A stretch of DNA of 64,000 nt from Caloramator quimbayensis (GTDB lineage Bacteria; Bacillota; Clostridia; Clostridiales; Caloramatoraceae). Below are positions 38,675-47,674 of the stretch, piece after piece. Within the stretch, counting starts at the first letter, position 1, and each line of letters begins with the position of its first letter. The notes below the pieces were generated by a model. It saw nothing but the letters and a program-made list of their open reading frames with translations, did not search any database and was not told the DNA's origin. The position numbers and the translations under genes are program-made. The stretch lies in the NCBI RefSeq assembly GCF_900167605.1, contig NZ_FUYH01000001.1, positions 62,001 to 126,000 of the forward strand, given 5' to 3'.

Positions 38675-39289
38675 TTACGATAAATTATACTCTTCAATAA
38701 AAGTTTTTATATATTCAATTGCCCTTTGAGAAAACTGAGCCTCATAGCAGTTTTTATATAGAATATAAAGCATATGATATTTTCTGCTTTCTCCTTTTTT
38801 AACTGCATAGCAGAAAAACTTCCTGCCGCTATATTTTTCATGAAGGTAGTTATAGGTATCTTTGTAGGCACTTTTCATCTTAACAAAGCTGCTGTCAAAT
38901 TCAAAAAATCCCCTGCTTCTTTTACCCTTATCCATTATTAAAAGTACCTCAAAATCCTTCTGAGGCCTTTCAGATACATCAACATATACTATCTTATTTA
39001 AATTAATTGAAACGGGAGATGAAAAGATGCTGTCCTTTATTCTAATCTTTTGATTATATATTGAATAAGAAAATTTTCCATCAGACAAAGTTCTAAATAT
39101 GTTTATAAGCACTAAAAAATCAACAAAGGCTGCATAAAAATAGGCAAAATATATCTCCCATCCTATAAATATTCCTTCGCTGCTTAGCACATAAACCATA
39201 TAGGGCATTAAAACTGCAATTGCTGCCGATACTGCAACCGCTCTTTTTCGTTTAATCTCTTCCTTCTTTAGCTGCTTTTTTATCTTCAT
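38675..39289 (-). CDS. hypothetical membrane protein with PH-like domain
   Basis: A 204 aa protein with a basic N-terminus, two hydrophobic helices (about residues 17-37 and 45-65) and a soluble part of alternating beta strands and helices. The soluble part could be a bacterial PH-like fold. It is translated just after a similar, shorter neighbour (four-base gap), so the pair probably acts together. AAGGTG precedes the ATG. No family firmly recognised. Confidence 0.6.
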   Translation of the reverse strand: MKIKKQLKKEEIKRKRAVAVSAAIAVLMPYMVYVLSSEGIFIGWEIYFAYFYAAFVDFLVLINIFRTLSDGKFSYSIYNQKIRIKDSIFSSPVSINLNKIVYVDVSERPQKDFEVLLIMDKGKRSRGFFEFDSSFVKMKSAYKDTYNYLHEKYSGRKFFCYAVKKGESRKYHMLYILYKNCYEAQFSQRAIEYIKTFIEEYNLS

Positions 39290-39293
39290 CCTT

Positions 39294-39668
39294 TCACCTT
39301 CGCCCTTTATCTCCTAATATTTCTTTTATTATATATCGGTCTTTTTTGACATTTAGTAAATAAAAATTTTTAGTTTTAGTATTAATTTTTATTAAAACAG
39401 ATGTATATATTGCTCCTTCATATTCCTTTAAAGGTATTCTGTAAGTTTTTAAGAAGGTATATATATAGATATTATCTTCATCTTTTTCTATTTTATAGCA
39501 AAATCTCAAAATATAGTATAAAAGTATTATAACATCAAATCCTATATTTACAATGTTAACCCATGGAAAGCTTTTTTTATACATAACAATTATATAAAAA
39601 ACTATAACCGTAGAAATTATTATTGGGAAGATAAGATATATTGAAGGTTTTATTTTGTATTTTTTCAT
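39294..39668 (-). CDS. hypothetical small membrane protein
   Basis: A 124 aa protein with two N-terminal hydrophobic helices (roughly residues 10-30 and 38-57) and a C-terminal beta-rich segment (YIYTFLKTYRIPLKEYEGAIY) resembling the other gene's soluble part. GGAGGGGG precedes the ATG at 39668. Function unknown. Confidence 0.55.
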   Translation of the reverse strand: MKKYKIKPSIYLIFPIIISTVIVFYIIVMYKKSFPWVNIVNIGFDVIILLYYILRFCYKIEKDEDNIYIYTFLKTYRIPLKEYEGAIYTSVLIKINTKTKNFYLLNVKKDRYIIKEILGDKGRR

Positions 39669-39689
39669 AGCCCCCTCCATAAATTTTAT

Positions 39690-39742
39690 TTATAAAGAAC
39701 CCATATCACCGAAAGCATTTAAACTTTTCAGTAATATGGGTT
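39690..39742 (-). terminator. probable terminator after prfA
   Basis: ACCCATATTAC pairs with GTGATATGGGT (one mismatch) across a 22-base loop, with TTCTTTATAA on the minus strand side. A weaker structure than the others. Confidence 0.55.
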
Positions 39743-39747
39743 ATAAT

Positions 39748-40809
39748 TTATTCTCCTAATTCCTTTAATTTTTCAGCCTGATCAGCAGTAATCAGCGCAT
39801 CTATAATTTCATCCATATCCCCGTCGAGAAATGCTTCAAGCCTGTATAAAGTCATACCTATTCTATGATCTGTAACTCTTCCCTGAGGGAAGTTGTAAGT
39901 TCTTATTCTTTCGCTTCTATCTCCAGAACCTACCTGACTTTTTCTCTCCTGTGCTATTTCAGATTTCTGTTTTTCAAGCTCCATCTCATAAAGTCTTGCT
40001 TTTAAGACCTTCATAGCCTTTTCTTTGTTCTTTAGCTGAGACTTTTCATCCTGACAAGTAACTACAAGCCCTGTTGGAATGTGGGTAATTCTAACCGCAG
40101 AGTCAGTAGTGTTAACGCACTGTCCGCCATGCCCTGATGCTCTGTAAACATCGATTCTTAAATCATTTTGATTTATATCGATTTCAACGTCCTCAGCCTC
40201 AGGAAGTACAGCTACGGTTGATGCTGATGTATGAATTCTTCCTCCAGCTTCAGTTTCAGGAACCCTCTGAACTCTGTGAACTCCGCTTTCATACTTTAAT
40301 CTGCTGTAGGCACCTTTTCCCTTTACCATAAATATAACTTCCTTAAATCCTCCAAGGTCTGTCGGATTTGAGGACATCATCTCAACTTTATAGTTGTGTC
40401 TCTCTGCATATCTTGTATACATCCTGAAAAGGTCTCCAGCAAAGAGAGCTGCTTCTTCTCCCCCAGTACCTCCTCTGATTTCAATGAAAACGTTTTTCTC
40501 ATCGTTAGGATCTTTAGGTAAAAGCAGAACTTTAAGTTCACCTTCAAGTTTAACTTTATCTTCTTCAAGCTCTTTAAGTTCTTCTTCAACAAGTTCCTTC
40601 ATTTCCTTATCGTTTAAAAGCTCTTTATCTTCATCTATTCTTTTAACAACGTCTTTATATTCTCTGTATGTTGTAACAATTTGTTCAAGGGAGTTGTGTT
40701 CTTTACAATATCTTTGAAAAAGCTGCGCATCTGCAATAACTTCAGGGTCGCTTATTTTTTTTGAAAGTTCCTCATACTTTTCTTCTATGAAATCCAATTT
40801 ATCAAACAT
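39748..40809 (-). CDS. prfA: peptide chain release factor 1
   Basis: RF1 of 353 aa recognises UAA and UAG and triggers peptide release. The GGQ motif is in [10 protein letters not shown], and the stop-codon reading PxT segment is [15 protein letters not shown]. Length and order are standard. GTGGGG lies before the ATG. Its methyltransferase gene prmC is just upstream but separated by two chromate-transporter genes. Confidence 0.98.
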   Translation of the reverse strand: MFDKLDFIEEKYEELSKKISDPEVIADAQLFQRYCKEHNSLEQIVTTYREYKDVVKRIDEDKELLNDKEMKELVEEELKELEEDKVKLEGELKVLLLPKDPNDEKNVFIEIRGGTGGEEAALFAGDLFRMYTRYAERHNYKVEMMSSNPTDLGGFKEVIFMVKGKGAYSRLKYESGVHRVQRVPETEAGGRIHTSASTVAVLPEAEDVEIDINQNDLRIDVYRASGHGGQCVNTTDSAVRITHIPTGLVVTCQDEKSQLKNKEKAMKVLKARLYEMELEKQKSEIAQERKSQVGSGDRSERIRTYNFPQGRVTDHRIGMTLYRLEAFLDGDMDEIIDALITADQAEKLKELGE

Positions 40810-40895
40810 TTTTATTCCCCACTTTACTTCTTAGTTTCACAATTGTATATTATAGCATATTATCAAATCAGTAAACAAGAAATGTTTTTAAAGCG

Positions 40896-41414
40896 CTAAT
40901 ATAAAATTATTCCAAGTACTGCAGATATTATAAGAACTATTATAGGATCCATCTTTTTTATAAATAGTATGCCAAAGGATAAAATAAAAATGAATATGCT
41001 TTTTAAATCAATGACATTAGTTATAGTAACCGAATAAGCAGCGGCTGCTAAAAGCCCTAATACTGCAGGTCTTATTCCTGAAAAGGCAGCCTTAACTTCC
41101 TTTTTATCATAAAATTTAACAAAGAAAGAAGCTATTATTATTATCATTATGAATGAAGGAAGAACAATACCTAAAGTAGCTGCAACACTTCCTAAAACCC
41201 CTGCTATTTTATACCCTACAAAGGTTGCAGAGTTTATCGCAATAGGTCCTGGAGTCATCTGTGATATTGCAAGTATATCAGAAAACTCTTTTAAGTTTAA
41301 ATAGTGATTATTATCTATTATTTCCCTTTGAATAAAAGGAAGCATAGCATAGCCACCTCCTATTGAAAAGGCACCTATCTTTGCAAATATAAGAAAAAGC
41401 CTAATTATCAGCAT
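40896..41414 (-). CDS. chromate transporter family protein (half-size, second of pair)
   Basis: A 172 aa membrane protein with the ChrA half-domain pattern FAKIGAFSIGGGYAMLPFIQRE and ILAISQMTPGPIAINSATFVGY. Two adjacent half-size genes form the transporter in this subfamily. The ATG at 41414 follows GGGGTGAAAAGG, and the gene overlaps the end of its partner by 14 bases. Natural substrate may not be chromate. Confidence 0.88.
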   Translation of the reverse strand: MLIIRLFLIFAKIGAFSIGGGYAMLPFIQREIIDNNHYLNLKEFSDILAISQMTPGPIAINSATFVGYKIAGVLGSVAATLGIVLPSFIMIIIIASFFVKFYDKKEVKAAFSGIRPAVLGLLAAAAYSVTITNVIDLKSIFIFILSFGILFIKKMDPIIVLIISAVLGIILY

Positions 41415-41946
41415 CCTTTTCACCCCTTATTTTTAAAATAAGTATTCCTAAGACAGCAGAAATTATAATTATTAGTATGGGGTCAAGTTTAACAAAGGCA
41501 ACAAGAATAAAAGCTGCTGCCGTAAATATGTAATAGAATGACTTTATACTGCTGCTCTTTGCAATTTTAAATACTGAAAAGGCAATTAATGCTGCAACTG
41601 CTGGGCGTATGCCGCAAAAGGCCCTCTCTACTATTTTATAGTTCATGAATCTGGTAAAAAACATTGCTATAATTAATATTGAAAAAAAAGAAGGGCAAAC
41701 ACAGCCTAAGGTTGCAAAAATCGAACCTAATATTCCTTTTTTTCTATAACCTATAAAAGTTGCCATATTTATAGCCAATGCCCCAGGAGTTGACTGGGCA
41801 ACAGCTAAAATGTCAACAAATTCCTCTTTATCTATCCACTTTCTTTTATCAACAACCTCTGATTGTATAAGAGGCACCATGGCATATCCTCCACCTAATG
41901 TAAAGGCTCCTATCTTTGCAAAAACATAAAAAAGATTAAACAGCAA
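41401..41946 (-). CDS. chromate transporter family protein (half-size, first of pair)
   Basis: A 181 aa ChrA half-domain paralogous to its downstream neighbour (FAKIGAFTLGGGYAMVPLIQSE, AQSTPGALAINMATFIGY). It starts at TTG, one base after the prmC stop, with GGAGGAG upstream. The pair is inserted between prmC and prfA and is probably cotranscribed with them. Confidence 0.88.
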   Translation of the reverse strand: MLFNLFYVFAKIGAFTLGGGYAMVPLIQSEVVDKRKWIDKEEFVDILAVAQSTPGALAINMATFIGYRKKGILGSIFATLGCVCPSFFSILIIAMFFTRFMNYKIVERAFCGIRPAVAALIAFSVFKIAKSSSIKSFYYIFTAAAFILVAFVKLDPILIIIISAVLGILILKIRGEKDADN

Positions 41947-41947
41947 A

Positions 41948-42805
41948 CTATCTCCTCCATCCTGTAACTACTCTATCTAACCCTGCTAAATCCTTAATGC
42001 AGCATATATTATAAAATTCATTTTCTTTAAGAATGTTTTGGACCTGAAAACCCTGATCATGCCCTATCTCATAGGCTATAAAACCGCCGCTTTTAATAAA
42101 GGGCAGTGCCTCCCTTGTAATATTTCTATAAAAATAAAGCCCGTCCTCTCCCCCATAGAGGGCTTCATAGGGCTCATAATCTTTAACATCCTTCATAAGA
42201 GTTGGTATTATATCCCATTTTATATAGGGAGGGTTTGAAACTAAAACATCAACCTTATCGTATAAAGTCTTATCAAGGGACTTTAGCATATCGGACTTTA
42301 TAACATGAACTCTTTTTTCAACTCCGTAAAGCCTTGCATTTTCGAAGGTTACCTTTAAAGGAACATCCATAATATCGAGGGCGTAAATCAAAGCATCTTC
42401 TTTATATTTTGCAATACTTACAGAAATTGCCCCGCTTCCACACCCAACATCAACTATTATAGGATTTTTTTTATCTTTAATATTTTTTAAAACTTCCTCT
42501 ACAAGTACTTCAGTATCAGGTCTTGGAATTAAAACCCCTTTTTCAACTTTAAACTTAAGGGACATAAACTCCTTATAGCCTAAAATATAGCTTATAGGCT
42601 CACCGTTTTTTCTTCTTTCAACTAAATTAAAAAATTTTTCAACCTCACTGTCTGAAATATCTTTATCCCTATTCATGTATATATATATTCTATCCTTTTC
42701 AAGTACACTTTCTAAAAGAATCTGAGCATCGAGCAAAGGCGAAGTAGAATTTGAAAGAATTTGTACAGCCTTATTTATTGCCTCATATATTTTCACTAAT
42801 ATCAT
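41948..42805 (-). CDS. prmC: release factor glutamine methyltransferase PrmC
   Basis: Methylates the Gln of the GGQ motif of release factors. The Rossmann core shows VDVGCGSGAISVS and the catalytic NPPYIKWD. An N-terminal helical domain (LLDAQILLESVL, GEPISYILGYKEF) binds the factor. The start is uncertain: ATG at 42805 (AAGGAG four bases upstream) or GTG at 42796. Either overlaps the end of the DUF1385 gene. Confidence 0.93.
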   Translation of the reverse strand: MILVKIYEAINKAVQILSNSTSPLLDAQILLESVLEKDRIYIYMNRDKDISDSEVEKFFNLVERRKNGEPISYILGYKEFMSLKFKVEKGVLIPRPDTEVLVEEVLKNIKDKKNPIIVDVGCGSGAISVSIAKYKEDALIYALDIMDVPLKVTFENARLYGVEKRVHVIKSDMLKSLDKTLYDKVDVLVSNPPYIKWDIIPTLMKDVKDYEPYEALYGGEDGLYFYRNITREALPFIKSGGFIAYEIGHDQGFQVQNILKENEFYNICCIKDLAGLDRVVTGWRR

Positions 42806-43727
42806 CCTTCTCCTTATCAAAAATTGCATCATCCTCATAAAGTACAGCTTTTAAAGCCATTATTGCAACTTCAAGCTGTAATCTGTCCGGTTCCCTTGTT
42901 GTAAGTTTTTGAAGCAAAAGCCCAGGTTTTATAAGGATATTAATATATTTATTTTCTGTTTTACCAAACCATTTTAAAATTTCATAAGACAACCCTGCAA
43001 TTAGAGGCAGAAATATAATCCTTGATAATATCCTGTATAAAAGGTTAGGCCATCCTAAAAAGCTGAATATAAAAATGCTAACAAGCATAACTATAAGAAG
43101 GAAGTTAGTTCCGCATCTTGGGTGAAGAGTTGAAAATTTCTCAGCGTTTTCAGGGGTAAGTTCAAGCTCATTTTCATAGCAGAAAATGCTTTTATGCTCT
43201 GCCCCGTGGTACTGAAATACTCTTTGAATATCCTCCATTTTACTTATTAAGTAAAGGTATGCAAAAAATATTATAAGCCTTATAATCCCTTCTAATAAAT
43301 TTATAACTATAGAATTATTGTTAACCTTTTTAATAATATTTGCAGTATAGGTTGGAAGTATGAAAAAAAGGCCTATAGCAATCGCAAAGGATATAAGCAT
43401 TGTAATGCTCATTATAATATTATCTGCCCTATCACCAAAAGTTTTCTTTAAAAATCTATCAAAACTGCTCTCTTCTTCCTCTTCATAAAAGGATGCAGAA
43501 TAGCTCAATGTTTTAAGCCCTACAGCTAAAGAATCAAACAGCGATACTGCTCCTCTTATTACAGGAAGTGAAAAGAATTTATTCCTCTTTGAAAGAGGAA
43601 TGCTATACTCCACATTAACTTCTATCTCCCCATCGGGTCTTCTAACTGCAACGGCAATTTTGTCCTTTCCTCTCATCATAACGCCTTCAATAACTGCCTG
43701 ACCACCTATATCAGTCTTTTTAGCCAT
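42783..43727 (-). CDS. DUF1385 (YqhQ-like) membrane protein
   Basis: A 314 aa protein with the DUF1385 opening DIGGQAVIEGVMMRG, VIRGAVSLFDSLAVG and FQYHGAEHKSIFCYE, plus four or five hydrophobic helices in the second half. It is widespread next to prmC/prfA in Firmicutes; function unknown. GAGTGGTG five bases before the ATG at 43727 sets the start. Confidence 0.9.
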   Translation of the reverse strand: MAKKTDIGGQAVIEGVMMRGKDKIAVAVRRPDGEIEVNVEYSIPLSKRNKFFSLPVIRGAVSLFDSLAVGLKTLSYSASFYEEEEESSFDRFLKKTFGDRADNIIMSITMLISFAIAIGLFFILPTYTANIIKKVNNNSIVINLLEGIIRLIIFFAYLYLISKMEDIQRVFQYHGAEHKSIFCYENELELTPENAEKFSTLHPRCGTNFLLIVMLVSIFIFSFLGWPNLLYRILSRIIFLPLIAGLSYEILKWFGKTENKYINILIKPGLLLQKLTTREPDRLQLEVAIMALKAVLYEDDAIFDKEKDDISENI

Positions 43728-43744
43728 ATTATCACCACTCTTTT

Positions 43745-43957
43745 TTAATCTTCCCAAAGCTTTAAATATTCTTCGCTTTCTTTTTTAAGTTTTTCTGTTT
43801 CCTCTCTGTCAAAAGTTATTTTACCGTCAGCAATATTTATTACATCTCCCTCTTTTATACCCTTTGGGAGATTTTCAATTTTGATATTAAAAGTTTCTGA
43901 GCTTAAAGTCACTGCAACAGCAAAGTCCCCTTCGAACCTGTCTATAACAGCCTTCAT
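43745..43957 (-). CDS. DUF3006 family protein
   Basis: A 70 aa protein (MKAVIDRFEGDFAVAV..., LPKGIKEGDVINI) with the small beta-barrel pattern of DUF3006 and a charged C-terminal helix. GAGGTG precedes the ATG, which immediately follows the tdk stop. Function unknown. Confidence 0.85.
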   Translation of the reverse strand: MKAVIDRFEGDFAVAVTLSSETFNIKIENLPKGIKEGDVINIADGKITFDREETEKLKKESEEYLKLWED

Positions 43958-44575
43958 CTATTTCACCTCTTTAGAGTCTTTACTTTTTTCATACTCCTCT
44001 TTATATTTAAAATAGCATTTTGGACATAACGATTGATATTCTACATTATCTTCCTTATCTATTGCAATCTGCTTCCCTTCAAAAACAAACTTGCCGTTAA
44101 TCATTCTTCCGTTTAAAAGAGCTTTTTTACCGCATGTACATATAGTTTTAAGCTCCTCAATGCTGTGAGCAAGAAGTAAAAGTCTTTCGCTCCCTTCAAA
44201 GCCATTCATCTGAAAATCAGTTCTAAGTCCATAGCATATAACAGGTATATCCAATTTAACAGCTATTGAAAAAAGCTCATCAATCTGATTTTTTTTGAAA
44301 AACTGCACCTCATCAACCAATATGCAGTCAATCTTACCCTTTTCCTCTATCCATTTTTCAACTATTTCATATACATTTTCGAAAGCATCAAGATAAAGGT
44401 CAGCCTCCCTTGTAACCCCAAGTCTCGATACTACTCTATTGCCTCCCTTAGTATCAGTCTTTGGCTTTATTATTATAACCTTCATTCCTCTCTCCTCATA
44501 ATTGTGGGCAACCTGAAGAAGGTTTGTAGATTTTCCGCAGTTCATAGCTCCATATCTGAAATAAAGTTTGCTCAT
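43958..44575 (-). CDS. tdk: thymidine kinase
   Basis: Type II thymidine kinase of 205 aa. The P-loop is GAMNCGKSTNLL, the magnesium site LVDEVQFF, and a zinc knuckle is formed by CTCGKK and CPKCYF. The lasso segment VEYQSLCP binds thymidine. AAGGGGG precedes the ATG. It heads the tdk-prmC-prfA housekeeping run. Confidence 0.96.
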   Translation of the reverse strand: MSKLYFRYGAMNCGKSTNLLQVAHNYEERGMKVIIIKPKTDTKGGNRVVSRLGVTREADLYLDAFENVYEIVEKWIEEKGKIDCILVDEVQFFKKNQIDELFSIAVKLDIPVICYGLRTDFQMNGFEGSERLLLLAHSIEELKTICTCGKKALLNGRMINGKFVFEGKQIAIDKEDNVEYQSLCPKCYFKYKEEYEKSKDSKEVK

Positions 44576-44744
44576 ATAAATCCCCCTTAATATAAACTCA
44601 ATATTATTCTATACCTTTAAAGCCTTACAGTCTATTAAAAATTTCAATATCAAATCATGAAAGAGTCCAATAGTTTTTTATTCAATTTCAACTTACGCCA
44701 TTTGAAGCGAGATATAGAAAATCCAAAATATTAGATTAAAGTGT
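44576..44744. other. intergenic stretch without recognised feature
   Basis: AT-rich sequence between tdk and the group II intron remnant. I see no gene, strong hairpin or clear promoter apart from a likely but unassigned tdk promoter region. Confidence 0.4.
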
Positions 44745-44969
44745 TACAAAAATGCTTGGCCACTGCAGTGTTGGACTTTGTTTTGTTAGGCAAACCCATC
44801 CGCCTCAAGTCAGCCTAATATGTGGTTCTTGTGCATCGAGCCAGGACTTTGCCTCCGGCTTCCTTCAGATTCCACCTCACGATGGACACCCTTGCCATTG
44901 GCTAATGGTTCCAACTACCAAGCCCATAGCGGACTTTCACCGCCAAGCTATCGCCCATGCGGGGCACAC
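44745..44969 (-). mobile_element. truncated group II intron, 5' part of domain I (class C-like)
   Basis: On the minus strand the element starts GTGTGCCCCGCATGGGCG, the group II 5' boundary (GUGYG). It continues with GGCGGTGAAAGTCC, GCAAGGGTGTCCATCGTGAG, GTGGAATCTGAAGGAAGC, GGAGGCAAAGTCC and GTTTGCCTAACAAAACAAAG, in the order known from bacterial introns. Its base composition is clearly richer in G+C than its surroundings. Domains II-VI and the reverse transcriptase are absent; similarity fades near 44745. It begins right after a terminator hairpin and its T tract, the target type of class C introns. Confidence 0.85.
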
Positions 44970-45008
44970 CTAAAAATGTAGAGGAAGGCACTGAAGCCTT
45001 CCTCTACA
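44970..45008 (-). terminator. intrinsic terminator after the choline kinase-like gene; group II intron target
   Basis: A perfect 13 bp stem TGTAGAGGAAGGC/GCCTTCCTCTACA (44977-44989 / 44996-45008) with TTTTTAG on the minus strand. The intron remnant follows immediately. Confidence 0.88.
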
Positions 45009-45060
45009 TAGTTCTTTCTATATATAGTTTTCAGTAAAATTAGTCTCTAAGTTACTTATT

Positions 45061-45972
45061 TTATTTAACCATATCAGCTATTGAATAATCTGTTGAAATT
45101 GCGATATTCTTAACATTCTTTTTAAAACGTTCATATCTAAAATTACAATAATCAAGAAAATCGTCACCATTATAATGTCTAATCATAGCCCATACCGTCC
45201 ATAGTAAATCTTGTGCCATCATCCACGCTTTTATTTTCAATATTTCATCTTTAATTGGAAAATTACCATAATAATATATGAAAAATTGATGTATTTCTTC
45301 TTGTGTTAATCTGGATTCAAGAATGTATGCCGCTACATCCCAGCTTGGGTCATTCATTCCAGAATACTCCCAATCTATAAGATAAGCCTTACCACTATCA
45401 TCAACAAGAAAATTTTCAGGTACTGTATCATTATGGCATGGTACACAAATTGAATTTTTTATATTTTTTTTAATAAAATCAAGCAGTTGTTTTTTTAATA
45501 TATCATAGTCAAAGAAAAAACACCCATTTAACTTTTTAATAATCTTTTCATATTTAATAAGCTCAATTTCCCAATCAAAAATATTTGGAAAACATTTTTT
45601 ACTGAAGTGGGTTTTTTTTAACAAGTCAGAAACATTCTTAAGATTTGTAAGAAAACCTGGACCAATCTGAGCAATATTTTTGCTATTTTCAATATATAAA
45701 CTGATCTTAATTCCACTATTCTCATCAAAATAAATACATTCTGAATTCAACCCAAGCTCCGAGACTATCTGATTGTTAATTTTTTCAACTTTTCTATCTA
45801 TCATCAATTCTGTCATGCCTCCAGGCTGCCTTATCACATATTTATTACCTTTAATATTCATTATATAGTTATAGTTAGTAAGACCCCCTGCAAAGCAGGA
45901 CTTATCAAATCTTATGTTATCATCATTAAAAACAAACCTCAGCTTACTTTCTACTAACTCTTCCATTGTCAT
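45061..45972 (-). CDS. LicA-like choline/ethanolamine kinase family protein
   Basis: A 303 aa protein-kinase-like phosphotransferase. The catalytic Brenner motif is VPCHNDTVPENFLVDD and the metal site is LIDWEYSGMNDPSWDVA. The N-lobe has FAGGLTNYNYIM and YVIRQPGG. This arrangement is that of bacterial choline kinases such as LicA. Its location beside a choline-lyase locus supports choline as substrate but does not prove it. The ATG at 45972 has GTGGGG seven bases upstream. It is more AT-rich than the housekeeping block and monocistronic. Confidence 0.78.
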   Translation of the reverse strand: MTMEELVESKLRFVFNDDNIRFDKSCFAGGLTNYNYIMNIKGNKYVIRQPGGMTELMIDRKVEKINNQIVSELGLNSECIYFDENSGIKISLYIENSKNIAQIGPGFLTNLKNVSDLLKKTHFSKKCFPNIFDWEIELIKYEKIIKKLNGCFFFDYDILKKQLLDFIKKNIKNSICVPCHNDTVPENFLVDDSGKAYLIDWEYSGMNDPSWDVAAYILESRLTQEEIHQFFIYYYGNFPIKDEILKIKAWMMAQDLLWTVWAMIRHYNGDDFLDYCNFRYERFKKNVKNIAISTDYSIADMVK

Positions 45973-46330
45973 AAAAATACCCCACACATATTAAATCTAA
46001 TTTTTTAATAAAGAAATAATAAATTAATAAACAAACATTTTTTCATCTTACAAAAACTTGATTATCAAAGTTATTATAACAATAGTATTAGTGAAAATCA
46101 ACATATCAAAATATTTCAAAATACTGAAGTTATGAAAAGAAAAAGATTAATTTTATTAACAAATAGATATTGTACAAAAATAAGGTAATAGTGCAATGTT
46201 TCACTTTAAATTAATACAATAATACTAAAACCATATATTGAATATACAATAAACCATCTAATTTTTATGTTATATTTATAACAAACATTTGTATATCATT
46301 AAATTATTCAATATTATAGGAGGATAAAAT
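45973..46330. other. divergent intergenic region, no gene seen
   Basis: About 360 bases of very AT-rich DNA between the kinase and alcohol dehydrogenase genes, which point away from each other. It should hold both promoters. Several TTGAAT- and TATAAT-like strings occur, but none is spaced well enough to call, and I see no inverted-repeat operator that stands out. Confidence 0.4.
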
Positions 46331-47470
46331 ATGATAGATAGATTCCAGTTAAAATCAAAAGTTTATCTTAATAAACAATCTATTCATTTTTTAGAAGAAG
46401 TTTCCGGTTCGAAGGCATTTATTGTTTCAGACTCTATAATGGAAAAATTAGGTTACCTTCAAAAAGCAATAGAGCACCTAAATAAAGCAGGAATAAGCTC
46501 CACTGTTTTTACAGGCGTTCGTCCCGATCCTGATATAAAGGTAATTGCAGAGGGTATGAAGGCATTTAATGATAGTAATGCTGACGTTATTGTTGCCTTA
46601 GGAGGAGGTTCAACTATCGATTCTGCAAAAGGAATATTATATTTTGCTTACAAAATGGCTGAACTTGAAGATAAAAAAATAAATAAACCCCTGTTTATTG
46701 CAATTCCTTCTACAAGCGGAACAGGTTCAGAAGTTACAGATTTTACCGTAATAACATGCGAAAATAAAAAGGTATGCATAGTGGACGAATCGCTTGCACC
46801 TGATGTAGCTATACTTGATTCTACATGCCTGCAGCATGTACCACAGCGTGTTGTAGTTGATACAGGTATAGACGTTTTAGTTCACGCGGTGGAGGCATAT
46901 GTTTCAACAAAAGCAACTGATTTTACAGATGCTCTTGCAGAAAAAGCAATAAAATTAATCTTTGAAAATCTTGAAAAACTCTACAAAAATCCTGCTGATC
47001 CCGATGCAAGAGATCGTGTTCAAAACGCTTCTTGTATAGCAGGAATGGCATTTACAAATGCCGGTCTTGGAATTAACCATAGCCTTTCCCATGCCTTAGG
47101 GGGAACTTTTCATATTCCTCACGGAAGAGCAAATGCACTCTTATTAAGTTCAATTATTGAATATAATGCAAATATTTCCGGTAATTTAAATAATTATGCT
47201 GCACAAAAATATGCTAATTTAGCAAAAATTCTTCAACTTCCTGCTTGGACAATCCGTGAAGGTACTGCAAGCTTTATTCAAGCTATAAATAGGCTTATGA
47301 AATCCCTTGGGATTGAAGAAAATATTAGAGCTCTTAACATCGAGCAAAAAGAATTTGAAAATGCTCTTGAAAATATGGCTGAAGCTGCAATAATAGACCG
47401 ATGTACTACAACAAACCCCAAAAATCCTACTAAAGAAGAATTAATATATATTTATAAAAGGTGCTATTAA
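46331..47470 (+). CDS. iron-containing alcohol dehydrogenase (CutO/EutG-like)
   Basis: NAD-dependent group III alcohol dehydrogenase of 379 aa, probably reducing acetaldehyde from choline cleavage to ethanol and regenerating NAD. ALGGGSTIDSAKG is the nucleotide site. Iron ligands lie in DTGIDVLVHAVEAYVS and in GINHSLSHALGGTFHIPHGRANA, with PSTSGTGSEVT between. No N- or C-terminal encapsulation helix is obvious. AGGAGG precedes the ATG. It lies outside the main operon, facing it. Confidence 0.9.
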   Translation: MIDRFQLKSKVYLNKQSIHFLEEVSGSKAFIVSDSIMEKLGYLQKAIEHLNKAGISSTVFTGVRPDPDIKVIAEGMKAFNDSNADVIVALGGGSTIDSAKGILYFAYKMAELEDKKINKPLFIAIPSTSGTGSEVTDFTVITCENKKVCIVDESLAPDVAILDSTCLQHVPQRVVVDTGIDVLVHAVEAYVSTKATDFTDALAEKAIKLIFENLEKLYKNPADPDARDRVQNASCIAGMAFTNAGLGINHSLSHALGGTFHIPHGRANALLLSSIIEYNANISGNLNNYAAQKYANLAKILQLPAWTIREGTASFIQAINRLMKSLGIEENIRALNIEQKEFENALENMAEAAIIDRCTTTNPKNPTKEELIYIYKRCY

Positions 47471-47487
47471 TTTAGCACCTTTTTTAT
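47456..47487 (+). terminator. intrinsic terminator after the alcohol dehydrogenase gene
   Basis: AAAAGGTGCTA/TAGCACCTTTT stem (47456-47466 / 47473-47483) with a T-rich tail. The stop codon falls in the loop, and it separates the gene from the two-component pair. Confidence 0.85.
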
Positions 47488-47674
47488 TGAGTTACAAACA
47501 TTTTATATAATATTTTAAACTAATTTGTAGAAATTATACACATTCATTTACTTTTTTGCCCTTTTACGCTAAAATATTAATAGAATATTTTTGCAAATTT
47601 TATAACTTAACTTGATATACATAACCAGTTTCAGCATTAAATACAAATCATAAGCCTCGAGGTGTATTTTTAAC

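Noticed and set aside
44752-44973. Open frame of 73 aa on the plus strand in the G+C-richer patch
   Set aside because: It lies antisense within the group II intron domain I remnant; such frames recur wherever this RNA occurs and there is no ribosome site.
45973-46330. Possible sigma-54 promoter or catabolite-responsive element upstream of the alcohol dehydrogenase
   Set aside because: No GG-N10-GC element or convincing cre palindrome could be found by eye in this AT-rich region.
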